DNA of 51,830 bases, taken from an uncultured Bacteroidales bacterium. GTDB lineage: Bacteria; Bacteroidota; Bacteroidia; Bacteroidales; P3. Positions 1 through 7,150 of the stretch are shown piece after piece (the first letter of the stretch is position 1; each line of letters begins with the position of its first letter). The stretch spans positions 1 through 51,830 of the forward strand of contig CAJOHZ010000016.1 of assembly GCA_905234695.1 (NCBI GenBank), in the 5' to 3' direction. Both the position numbers and the translations under genes were made by a program. The notes beneath the pieces are model-generated. The model was not told the DNA's origin. It was given only the letters and a program-made list of their open reading frames with translations, and made no database searches.

Positions 1-567
1 CACCTCGCACCAGGTCTCGATCTGGTTGTTGGGGATGTTCTCGACATACATGGTGTAGTCGTTGGAGGTGAAGGCGTTGGTGCCGGTGGAGCCGATGGCC
101 GTCATGGCCTTGTCGTACTCGTTGGCGATGGCGATTTTGGAGGCCACATAGCTGAGGCTGTCGATTTTGTGATAGATGGCTGCACGAGTGGCGGAGTCGT
201 CGAACATACGGTAGGCCTCGAAGAGGTCCTCAATCTTCTGGATGAGCACCTTTTCGCGCTCCCAGTCGGTAGTGCCGAGGCGCGAAGTACCCTTGAACAT
301 CATGTGCTCCAGATAGTGGGCCAAACCGGTGGTCTCGTGGGGGTCGTTGCGCGAACCGGCACGGACCGCGATGTAAGTCTGCACCTTGGGGGCATCCTTG
401 TAGACACTCATGAAGACCTTCAAACCATTGTCGAGGGTGTACTCACGCACGCCCAGCGGGTCGTTGGGATAGGTCTTGTAATTGTACGTCTTCTGGGCCG
501 AGAGGCTGCCAATGGAAAGGGCAACCAAAGCCACCAAACAGAAAATAAATCTTGTTTGTTTCTTCAT
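1..567 (-). CDS. M16 family zinc metallopeptidase (insulinase/pitrilysin-like), N-terminal part
   Basis: The reverse strand reads an uninterrupted 189-codon N-terminus that begins with a signal peptide (MKKQTRFIFCLVALVALSIG, cleaved near SLSAQ) and runs off the left edge of the window. It then shows the start of an M16 protease domain, including the inverted zinc motif HxxEH as HYLEHMMFKG, the family's signature. M16 enzymes are clam-shaped zinc proteases acting on peptides; with a signal peptide this one should be periplasmic or outer-membrane associated. Bacteroidota M16 proteins of this kind usually exceed 900 residues, so most of the gene lies outside the window. A TANNTTTG-type promoter box lies about 54 bp upstream of the ATG. 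The family assignment is strong; the substrate is unknown. Confidence 0.93.
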   Translation of the reverse strand, partial: MKKQTRFIFCLVALVALSIGSLSAQKTYNYKTYPNDPLGVREYTLDNGLKVFMSVYKDAPKVQTYIAVRAGSRNDPHETTGLAHYLEHMMFKGTSRLGTTDWEREKVLIQKIEDLFEAYRMFDDSATRAAIYHKIDSLSYVASKIAIANEYDKAMTAIGSTGTNAFTSNDYTMYVENIPNNQIETWCEV

Positions 568-620
568 AGATTACTTGAAATTAATGATTTATTATTGAAC
601 AATGATTAACATATACCCTG

Positions 621-628
621 CAAAGATA
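621..628 (-). promoter_or_regulatory. Bacteroidota -7 box for the M16 peptidase gene
   Basis: The minus strand reads TATCTTTG, an exact match to the Bacteroidota -7 consensus TANNTTTG, 54 bp upstream of the start at 567. No TTTG -33 box is seen at the preferred 19-bp spacing, so the assignment rests on the -7 box and position. Confidence 0.6.
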
Positions 629-711
629 CAAAAAAATAATGACATAAAGAGACCCTTACAAAAGTAAAGACACAAAAAGAAGCCAAATGTGGCACTATCT
701 TGCTAAAATTT

Positions 712-866
712 AGAAACTGTTTAATTTAATTGATGGAATTTGTTATACAGCAAAGCGAGCAGATTTTTCTTCTTTTTGAGGGAGCAATGGGGTTCCATTG
801 TGACCGAAAAAAGGAGGGAAATTTGATGCTTTAAGAAAAACATCGGATTAATTTTAAACAGTTTCT
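712..866. mobile_element. Putative small non-autonomous element (MITE-like)
   Basis: Terminal inverted repeats of about 20 bp are visible: 712-731 begins AGAAACTGTTTAA and 847-866 ends TTAAACAGTTTCT; about 18 of 20 positions match on inversion. The enclosed DNA (about 115 bp) has no ORF and contains an internal hairpin CAATGG-GGTT-CCATTG at 785-800. The 12-mer ATTGATGGAATT also occurs twice as a direct repeat (729-740 and 874-885). A clean target-site duplication was not found, so the element could also be a remnant of a larger insertion sequence. Confidence 0.4.
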
Positions 867-964
867 TAATCGGATTGATGGAATTCATGGTGGTTACTTG
901 GAGGATATTGAATATGGTAAGTTCATAACTTTTTTTTGCATAATTGCATTTTATATTGTATTTT

Positions 965-1009
965 TACAAAATGGTTTGTACCGCATGAAACGGTACAATG
1001 ACTTTGTAC
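965..1009. promoter_or_regulatory. Overlapping short inverted repeats upstream of the EAAAK-repeat gene
   Basis: Three interleaved inverted repeats lie within 45 bp: TACAAA/TTTGTA (965-970, 975-980), GTACCG/CGGTAC (978-983, 991-996) and GTACAA/TTGTAC (993-998, 1004-1009). They sit 24 bp before the ATG at 1033. They may form alternative hairpins in a 5' leader or a compound operator. The function is not known. Confidence 0.35.
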
Positions 1010-1032
1010 ACAAAGAAATAAATAAGCACAAT

Positions 1033-1986
1033 ATGATGAAGCACATTGAAAATTCACTGCTCGACGGCATGGAGAGGCTGGGTTTGATAGCCTCCCGCAT
1101 CCGCAAGAATGAGGGGCCGACGCCTCAAATTGAGATTGACATCATCCTGGAGGAACTGCGCAACCTCTATATGGTGGCACTGCAGATGGAGAGCGCTCCG
1201 GTATCGGTTGACCCCGACGGAGCCGCACAGAAAGTAGCCGAGGAGGCCACGGCGAAGAAAGCCGCCGAGGAAGCTGCTGCAAAGAAAGCCGCCGAAGAGG
1301 CTGCCGCGAAGAAAGCCGCCGAAGAGGCCGCCGCGAAGAAAGCCTCTGAAGAGGCTGCCGCGAAGAAAGCCGCCGAAGAGGCCGCCACGAAGAAAGCCGC
1401 CGAGGAGGCGGCTGCAAAGAAAGCCACTGAAGAGGCTGCCGCGAAGAAAGCCGCCGAAGAGGCCGCCCGCAAGGCCAAAGAGGAGGAGCTGAAACCCATC
1501 TTCGCCCCCGAAGAGCCCGCCACACCGGAGCCCATCGTAACCCCGATAATGGAAAGCATCGAAGGCAATCCCAACGACACCCTCTTTGAGACCACACCCC
1601 AAGAGGCTTCGGCACCCGCTGCAAAGGGCAACTCCCTGTTCAGCTATCTGGGCGAAGCCAAAGAGGAGAAACCCACCGTGCGTACCTTGGCCGACACCCT
1701 CAACCACAGCGGCCTGAGCGTGGAAGAGAAATTGGAGACCCGCGTCAACGGGAAGAAGGTGGAGGATTTGCGCACCGTCATCAACATCAACGACAAGTTC
1801 AGTTTCATGAGCGAGTTGTTCCATAACAACATGAAAGCCTACAACGACTTCATCCTGCGGCTGAACGGATATACCACCCGCGAGCAGGCCTTGGCGTATG
1901 TGGCAGACGTGGCCGCCCAATACGGATGGAACAGCGAGTCGCTGGTGGTGAAGAATTTCTACAAAGTATTCGACAAAAAGTTTTAA
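1033..1986 (+). CDS. Unknown Bacteroidales protein with (A/S/T)EEAAAKKA repeats
   Basis: With the ATG at 1033 the protein is 317 aa. It has a short helical N-terminus, then nine 9-residue units of the form AEEAAAKKA (27-bp DNA repeat, 1237-1479). A proline-rich spacer follows (around APEEPATPEPIVTP), and then a C-terminal globular part around ININDKFSFMSELFHNNM that looks like a conserved domain I cannot name. EAAAK-type repeats normally form a rigid salt-bridged single helix, so the repeat is probably a spacer between two functional ends. An in-frame TTG at 898 would add a hydrophobic N-terminus, but that stretch is AT-rich and full of inverted repeats, so I reject it. It lies 55 bp upstream of gmk on the same strand and may be cotranscribed. 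The long glycine-rich ORF on the opposite strand is a shadow of the repeat. Function unknown. Confidence 0.75.
   Translation: MMKHIENSLLDGMERLGLIASRIRKNEGPTPQIEIDIILEELRNLYMVALQMESAPVSVDPDGAAQKVAEEATAKKAAEEAAAKKAAEEAAAKKAAEEAAAKKASEEAAAKKAAEEAATKKAAEEAAAKKATEEAAAKKAAEEAARKAKEEELKPIFAPEEPATPEPIVTPIMESIEGNPNDTLFETTPQEASAPAAKGNSLFSYLGEAKEEKPTVRTLADTLNHSGLSVEEKLETRVNGKKVEDLRTVININDKFSFMSELFHNNMKAYNDFILRLNGYTTREQALAYVADVAAQYGWNSESLVVKNFYKVFDKKF
1237..1479 (+). repeat. 27-bp tandem repeat (nine units) coding AEEAAAKKA
   Basis: Nine consecutive 27-bp units encode (A/S/T)EEAA(A/T)KKA; the ninth diverges to AEEAARKAK. Third-position changes differ between units, so the array is not freshly expanded, but copy number could vary between strains without breaking the frame. 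Confidence 0.9.
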
Positions 1987-2041
1987 TCGGCCATCCACGG
2001 CCAACGCATCCTAACCCCCATACTATCAAACTTCCTTATCT

Positions 2042-2611
2042 ATGAACTACCGCAAAGCCATATTGTTCTCGGCTCCTTCTGGGAGCGGTAAGACAACCGT
2101 CATACGGGAGATACTGAAACGGTTCGACTGCTTCGAGTTCTCCATCTCGGCCACCAGCCGCCCCGCCCGGGCAGGAGAGCAAGACGGCGTGGACTATTAC
2201 TTCCTCAGCCCCGAGGTATTTGAACAGAAAGTGCAGGCAGGCGAATTTCTGGAGTGGGAAGAGGTGTATGCCGGCATCCGCTACGGGACTCTCAAATCGG
2301 AGATTGACCGCATCTGGAACAACGGCCACGCCATCATCTTCGACGTGGATGTCAACGGCGGCATGAACTTGAAGAAGTATTTCGGAATCGATGCACTGGC
2401 CTTGTTCGTGATGCCGCCCAGCGTGAAGGTGCTGGAGCAACGGCTGCGAAACAGGGGCACCGAAAGCGAAGAGAATATCACCAAACGGCTGGCCCGCAGC
2501 GCGGCCGAACTGAAGATGTCGGACCGTTTCGACGTGACCATCGTCAACGACGATTTGGAACACGCCGTGGACGAGACACAACGCGTAATCAACAACTACC
2601 TGGCAAACTGA
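2042..2611 (+). CDS. gmk: Guanylate kinase
   Basis: 189 aa, the usual length for Gmk. Gmk phosphorylates GMP to GDP with ATP in the cytoplasm, an essential step of guanine nucleotide synthesis. The N-terminal P-loop is APSGSGKT (residues 11-18), followed by the GMP-binding segment SATSRPARAGEQDGVDYYF and the lid region with R-rich helices (RLRNRGTESEENITKRLA). The C-terminus VNDDLEHAVDETQRVI matches the family. The ATG at 2042 starts directly at the family N-terminus. It is followed 1 bp later by mreC, suggesting cotranscription with the cell-shape genes. Confidence 0.97.
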   Translation: MNYRKAILFSAPSGSGKTTVIREILKRFDCFEFSISATSRPARAGEQDGVDYYFLSPEVFEQKVQAGEFLEWEEVYAGIRYGTLKSEIDRIWNNGHAIIFDVDVNGGMNLKKYFGIDALALFVMPPSVKVLEQRLRNRGTESEENITKRLARSAAELKMSDRFDVTIVNDDLEHAVDETQRVINNYLAN

Positions 2612-2612
2612 G

Positions 2613-3446
2613 ATGGGTTCACTGACAGATTTTTTAAAACGGTTTGACTATGTATTTGTCTTCCTTCTGCTGGAGATATTGGCCATCGTGTTTATCACAC
2701 AGAACAGCTACTACCAGGGGTCGAAGATTGTAAAGGTGGGCAACGCCATCGCCGGCCGCTGCTATGGCACCGTGGCCTCGGTGGTGGACTATTTCGGCCT
2801 GCGGAAGGAGAACGAGTTGCTGGCCGCCGAGAACGCCGAACTGCGCGCCCGTCTGGCATCGTCGTACATCAGCTACGACCGCCGCCAGTTTGAGCAGAAC
2901 GACACCGTGTACCGCCAACGATATGGCTACACCACCGCCCAAGTGGTGAAGAACTCGTGGAGCCAGCAGAACAACTATATCATGATTAACAAGGGCCGTG
3001 CCCACGGCATCCATCCCGACATGGCGGTCATCTCGCCACAGGGGATCGTCGGCGTGGTGGTGAACACTACCGCGAACTTCTCCACGGTGATGCCCGTGCT
3101 GCACTCGAACAGCCGCAACAGCGTGAAGGTGAAACGCACAAATACCAACGGCTCGTTAATCTGGCAGGGGGGCGACTTCCGCTATGCCACCGTGGTGGAC
3201 ATTCCCACCACCTACAAGCTGTACAAAGACGACACCATTGTGACCAGCGGCATGGCCAACGACTTCCCCGAGGGCATCATGGTGGGCTATGTCGACGGAC
3301 TCTCCACCGCCCGTGGAAGCGGATTCTACAATGTCAAGGTGCGCCTGGCGACAGAATTCACCAAACTCGACCACGTCTACATTATCAACAACCGCTTCAA
3401 ATCCGAGCAAGACGAGTTGATGGCGGTGACCCAGAAAAGCAACTGA
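2613..3446 (+). CDS. mreC: Rod shape-determining protein MreC
   Basis: 277 aa. MreC is an inner-membrane protein that links the cytoplasmic MreB/MreD shape machinery to periplasmic peptidoglycan synthases. The sequence has a single N-terminal membrane helix (about residues 11-31, YVFVFLLLEILAIVFI), a periplasmic coiled coil (around LRKENELLAAENAELRARL), and the two small beta-barrel domains with the conserved stretch INKGRAHGIHPDMAVISPQGIVGVV. It starts 1 bp after gmk stops and ends 3 bp before mreD starts, so the three form a tight operon. mreB is not present in the window. Confidence 0.95.
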   Translation: MGSLTDFLKRFDYVFVFLLLEILAIVFITQNSYYQGSKIVKVGNAIAGRCYGTVASVVDYFGLRKENELLAAENAELRARLASSYISYDRRQFEQNDTVYRQRYGYTTAQVVKNSWSQQNNYIMINKGRAHGIHPDMAVISPQGIVGVVVNTTANFSTVMPVLHSNSRNSVKVKRTNTNGSLIWQGGDFRYATVVDIPTTYKLYKDDTIVTSGMANDFPEGIMVGYVDGLSTARGSGFYNVKVRLATEFTKLDHVYIINNRFKSEQDELMAVTQKSN

Positions 3447-3449
3447 CCT

Positions 3450-3965
3450 ATGACGAAACTGGTATTCTCCAACATATTCCGCTTCCTCATCCTGATAATC
3501 ATCCAGATTCTGATTATCAACTTTGTCTATCTCGGGGGCTATATGGTGCCGTTCATCTACCTGCTGGCGGTGCTGATGCTGCCCACAAGGATGGGTAAGA
3601 TTCCCACCCTGCTGGTAGCCTTTGCCGCAGGGTTGCTGGTGGACCTTTTCTGCAACATCCCCGGATTTCATACTTTCAGCTGCACCCTCGTGGCTTTTGC
3701 CCGTCTGGTATTTGGAAACCGCATGATTACCCGCGACGACCCCATCGACATCGACGTCCCCGGCATCCATACGGTGCCGTTCCAGCAGTTGGCCATGTAC
3801 CTGCTGGTGATGTCGTTCATCTATAGTGTTACGTATTTTCTGTTGGAGGCTTTCAGCTTCGGCAACATCGGATGGATGCTCCTCTCGATGCTGCTGAGCA
3901 CACTGGCGACCTGGGTGCTGATGCTCCTCTGCCAGCTGCTGTTGCCCAACAACCATAAAAACTAA
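3450..3965 (+). CDS. mreD: Rod shape-determining protein MreD
   Basis: 171 aa, strongly hydrophobic with about five predicted membrane segments (for example IFRFLILIIIQILIINFVYL, MVPFIYLLAVLMLP and the C-terminal SMLLSTLATWVLMLLCQLLL). Size, hydropathy and position directly after mreC (3-bp gap) identify it as MreD, the integral-membrane partner of MreC in the elongasome. The sequence itself is poorly conserved across the family, so context carries weight here. porZ follows after 11 bp. Confidence 0.9.
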   Translation: MTKLVFSNIFRFLILIIIQILIINFVYLGGYMVPFIYLLAVLMLPTRMGKIPTLLVAFAAGLLVDLFCNIPGFHTFSCTLVAFARLVFGNRMITRDDPIDIDVPGIHTVPFQQLAMYLLVMSFIYSVTYFLLEAFSFGNIGWMLLSMLLSTLATWVLMLLCQLLLPNNHKN

Positions 3966-3976
3966 AATCGCATCCT

Positions 3977-6286
3977 ATGAAGAAATCTGTTTTGATATTA
4001 TTGGCTTTGGCGGCCGGGATGGCCGGACACGCCCAGACAGGCATCGGGAAGTGGCAAGACCATTTCTCGTTCTCCGCGGTCAGACATGTCTATTCAACCC
4101 CGACACGGGTGTACGCCTCCACGAGGATGTCGATGTTCTACTACGACAAGCAGGACTACTCCGTCACTCCTCTGACAAAAATCCAAGGGCTATCGGACAT
4201 CGGCATCAGCACCTTCTCGTATGACGAGTCCTCCGAGTGCCTGGTAGTGGCCTATACCAACTCAGGTGTGGACTTCAAGAAGGGCAGCCAAGTGACACAT
4301 TTGGCCGATATACGCCGCAGCAATATCAGCGGCGACAAGCAGATTTACAGTATCCGGTTCCACAATGGTCGCGCCTACCTGGCCTGCGGTTTCGGCATCG
4401 TGGTGGTGAATATGGACCGCTACGAAGTGGAAGAGACTTACTACCTCGGCGAAGGGGGCGATCTCGGCGTGGTATACGACGTGGCCTTCACCGACAGCCT
4501 GATTGTGGCAGGTACGGACAACGGCTTCATGTATGCGCCCCTCAACAGCAACCATCTGCGCAACTACGAATCGTGGACCCGCGATACGGTGACACCGCTG
4601 CGGGGAATGTCGGTGAGGATGCTCGGCGTAAACCGGGGCTGGCTGGTGGCCGCCGCCTGCACGGACAACCCCGACAGTCTGACCTCATTCTTCCAATCGG
4701 ACAACGGCCAGTGGGGCAGCTGGGGCTCCGGACGCATCACCTCCCTACGCTGTCATAACGGCCGTATCGTGCTGAGCCGCTACAACCGCGTGGAGGTATA
4801 CAGCGACAACTACCAGTTGGTGGACCGTGTGGACAGCCTCTACTCATTCGGCGTATACGCATGGGACGCCGACTTCGACAATGACAGTTCACTCTGGATG
4901 GGCCACTCGTGGGCCAGCCTGCTGCGGGTGCCCTACCGCTCCTACAGAGCCTACAGCTATTCCCCTGAAGGTCCGTCAAACGACGATTACGTATACAGCC
5001 TCACCGCCACTGGCAAACGGGTTTATCTGTGTGCCGGCGGCAAACTCCCCACCTACGTGGCATCCTCCCTGCCGGGAGCCCTCTATACCTACGAGGGCAA
5101 TAAATGGTCCCAGATAAGCCGCGGCGCGGTGGGAAGCCCGTTCTACGATGTGTTGTATGCCGCCGTCGACCCCACCGACGAGCATCATGTAAGCGCATCG
5201 GCATGGGGCTATGGCATCTTGGATATCCAACGCAACACCCTGCAGAACCTCTATGGACAGGTGAACACCAACAACGCGCTGACCCCCTACTCCACCGGCT
5301 CCTACCAGCGCCTGCGCGTATCGGGCGTGGCCTACGACGACGAGGGCAACCTATGGATAACCAACTCGCTGGTCGACAACGGTCTGGTGGTACGATACAA
5401 GAACGGTACCTGGAAATCATTCAATACCGCCCCCATGATACTGAATAACGAGATAGACAAGATTATCTGGGACAGTGTCAATGGGTATAAGTGGTTCGCC
5501 GGCCGCGCCAACCGCATCTACGTGCATGACGGCAACAGCAAGATGGCCTACGTGAATCCCAACAACGGCAGCAAGATGGAGACCCACTCGGTGACCTGCC
5601 TCGTGCAGGACCGTGCTGGCGACATCTGGTTCGGCACAGACAAAGGACTCAAGGTCATCTACGACGGCTACCGCGCTTTCAGCAACGGCGGCCGCGGGGA
5701 GATGGCTCCGGTGAACTGCAACAACATCCTGTACAACGAGGACGGCATCAACGAATACCTGATGGCTTACGAGAGCATCAACTGTATCGCCGTCGATGGT
5801 GCCAACCGCAAATGGGTGGGCACGACGAACAACGGCCTGTACCTCATCTCGGCCAACGGGCTGGAACAGTTGGAACACTTCACCACGGGCAACAGCCCCT
5901 TGGCCTCGGACAAGGTGGTTGCGCTGGCGGTGCAGCCTGAGAGCGGAGAACTGTTTATCGGCACCGACAAGGGACTGCAATCCTACCGCTGGACAGCCAC
6001 AGAAGCCACCGAAGAGCCTGCCGATAATGTACACGCCTTCCCCAACCCCGTACGGCCCGACTATGACGGCCCCATCGCCATCAAAGGACTCACCCGTGAC
6101 GCCTTGGTGCATATCACCGACGCGGCCGGCCACACAGTCTTCTCCACCAAAGCCTACGGCGGACAGGCGATCTGGAACGGTCGCAACCTACGGGGCGAAC
6201 GGGTGGCCAGCGGCCCCTACTTCGTCTTTGCCTCCGATGCATACGGGAAGATGCGGTCAGTAACCAAGATACTTATCATAAAATAA
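3977..6286 (+). CDS. porZ: PorZ-like T9SS accessory protein, two beta-propellers plus C-terminal signal domain
   Basis: 769 aa. It starts with a signal peptide (MKKSVLILLALAAGMAGHAQ) and continues with GIGKWQDHFSFSAVRHVY, a characteristic PorZ start. Repeated propeller-blade motifs are visible, such as DRAGDIWFGTDKGLKVI, DGANRKWVGTTNNGLYLI and SGELFIGTDKGLQSY. The last roughly 85 residues form a T9SS-type C-terminal domain (VHAFPNPVRPDYDG to SVTKILIIK). In Porphyromonas gingivalis PorZ is a surface component of the type IX attachment complex with PorU, PorV and PorQ, where it helps recruit A-LPS for anchoring cargo. Here it lies between mreD and recO; porZ next to recO is, to my knowledge, common in Bacteroidota. 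It is consistent with the T9SS cargo proteins encoded just downstream. Confidence in PorZ is high, though a related regulatory two-propeller protein is the alternative. Confidence 0.88.
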   Translation: MKKSVLILLALAAGMAGHAQTGIGKWQDHFSFSAVRHVYSTPTRVYASTRMSMFYYDKQDYSVTPLTKIQGLSDIGISTFSYDESSECLVVAYTNSGVDFKKGSQVTHLADIRRSNISGDKQIYSIRFHNGRAYLACGFGIVVVNMDRYEVEETYYLGEGGDLGVVYDVAFTDSLIVAGTDNGFMYAPLNSNHLRNYESWTRDTVTPLRGMSVRMLGVNRGWLVAAACTDNPDSLTSFFQSDNGQWGSWGSGRITSLRCHNGRIVLSRYNRVEVYSDNYQLVDRVDSLYSFGVYAWDADFDNDSSLWMGHSWASLLRVPYRSYRAYSYSPEGPSNDDYVYSLTATGKRVYLCAGGKLPTYVASSLPGALYTYEGNKWSQISRGAVGSPFYDVLYAAVDPTDEHHVSASAWGYGILDIQRNTLQNLYGQVNTNNALTPYSTGSYQRLRVSGVAYDDEGNLWITNSLVDNGLVVRYKNGTWKSFNTAPMILNNEIDKIIWDSVNGYKWFAGRANRIYVHDGNSKMAYVNPNNGSKMETHSVTCLVQDRAGDIWFGTDKGLKVIYDGYRAFSNGGRGEMAPVNCNNILYNEDGINEYLMAYESINCIAVDGANRKWVGTTNNGLYLISANGLEQLEHFTTGNSPLASDKVVALAVQPESGELFIGTDKGLQSYRWTATEATEEPADNVHAFPNPVRPDYDGPIAIKGLTRDALVHITDAAGHTVFSTKAYGGQAIWNGRNLRGERVASGPYFVFASDAYGKMRSVTKILIIK

Positions 6287-6288
6287 AT

Positions 6289-6336
6289 GGGGGAATACGT
6301 GAATGTGGGAATGGGTAAATGAGGGAATGGGTGAGT
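6289..6336 (+). repeat. 8-bp-period degenerate repeat array A
   Basis: Six 8-bp units fill most of the porZ-recO gap: GGGGGAAT, ACGTGAAT, GTGGGAAT, GGGTAAAT, GAGGGAAT, GGGTGAGT. The shared pattern is about GNGKGAAT. Similar arrays occur at 30497, 42665, 43711 and 46103. Confidence 0.75.
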
Positions 6337-6368
6337 GATTAAACTACTGGCAAACTAACGCAAGCATC

Positions 6369-7121
6369 ATGCTCCTCTCAACTCCTGCGCTGGTGCTCCA
6401 TACGGTCAAGTATTCAGAGACATCGGTGATTGCCAAGATTTTCACCCGCCAGTTGGGGGTGCGCTCGTATATCTTCAAAGGAGTTCGCAAAACCGGCAGC
6501 CGCACCAAGCAGAACATGCTGCAACCGCTGAGCTACCTCGACATGGTGGTATATGCCAACCCCAAGACCACCCTCAACTACGTCAAGGAGATAGCCCCGC
6601 ACAAGACTTCCGCACCACAGCCTACGACAACACTGTCACGACAGGAGCAGGTACAAGCCGAAGCCATCCGCAACGCGGTAGTGTTTTTCATGACTGAACT
6701 ACTGCACAAAACGCTGCGCGAGGAAGAACCCGACCAAGCCCTGTTCGACTATATCGTACAGGTGCTACAACAACTGCAGGAACCCCTCTCGCCCCGGCAC
6801 AGCCAACTTCCGTTGCTGTTCATGTTGCGACTAAGCACCTATCTGGGTATCGAACCGCTGGACAACTACTGTGTCCGAGAGCCCTATTTCGACCTGCTGA
6901 ACGGCCGTTTCCAAGACCGTGGGGAGACCACACTCGACGAGGAATCCTCGCAGACGCTCCATGCCTATCTACATGCCATGCACCACAACGCCCCCTGCCC
7001 ACAGGCGCCGCTGTCGCAGCGGAAAGAGCTAATCGACAGACTGCTGGATTATTTCCGAATGCACCTCTCCGGCTTCGGGACATTCACCTCACACGAAATA
7101 CTGCATACGGTGCTGAACTAA
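6369..7121 (+). CDS. recO: DNA repair protein RecO
   Basis: 250 aa, typical for RecO. RecO works with RecR and RecF to load RecA onto SSB-coated single-stranded DNA. The N-terminal OB-fold region is clear (ALVLHTVKYSETSVIAKIFTRQLGVRSYIFKGVRK), followed by the helical C-terminal domain with the pattern LPLLFMLRLSTYLGIEP that RecO proteins share. The classic CxxC zinc ribbon of E. coli-type RecO is not evident, as is usual in Bacteroidota. It follows porZ after 82 bp of repeat-rich DNA and converges with the giant surface-protein gene, whose stop lies 29 bp away. Confidence 0.93.
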   Translation: MLLSTPALVLHTVKYSETSVIAKIFTRQLGVRSYIFKGVRKTGSRTKQNMLQPLSYLDMVVYANPKTTLNYVKEIAPHKTSAPQPTTTLSRQEQVQAEAIRNAVVFFMTELLHKTLREEEPDQALFDYIVQVLQQLQEPLSPRHSQLPLLFMLRLSTYLGIEPLDNYCVREPYFDLLNGRFQDRGETTLDEESSQTLHAYLHAMHHNAPCPQAPLSQRKELIDRLLDYFRMHLSGFGTFTSHEILHTVLN

Positions 7122-7150
7122 AAGTATTTCGCCACGCTATCGATAGGCAA

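Larger units (their letters stand above)
568..1032. other. AT-rich intergenic region with inverted-repeat structures
   Basis: About 465 bp without a convincing gene. It holds the divergent promoter region of the M16 gene, an inverted-repeat element at 712-866, and a cluster of overlapping short inverted repeats at 965-1009 just before the next gene. A TTG-started extension of the next reading frame begins at 898, but it crosses very AT-rich, structured DNA and is not accepted as coding. Confidence 0.6.

Noticed and set aside
898..1032. TTG-started N-terminal extension of the EAAAK-repeat protein with a hydrophobic stretch
   Set aside because: The stretch is AT-rich, overlaps three inverted repeats and needs a rare start codon; the ATG at 1033 is better placed.
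1054..2004. Long glycine-rich ORF on the minus strand
   Set aside because: It is the antisense reading of the 27-bp EEAAAKKA repeat; the plus-strand frame has a plausible protein and fits the gene order.
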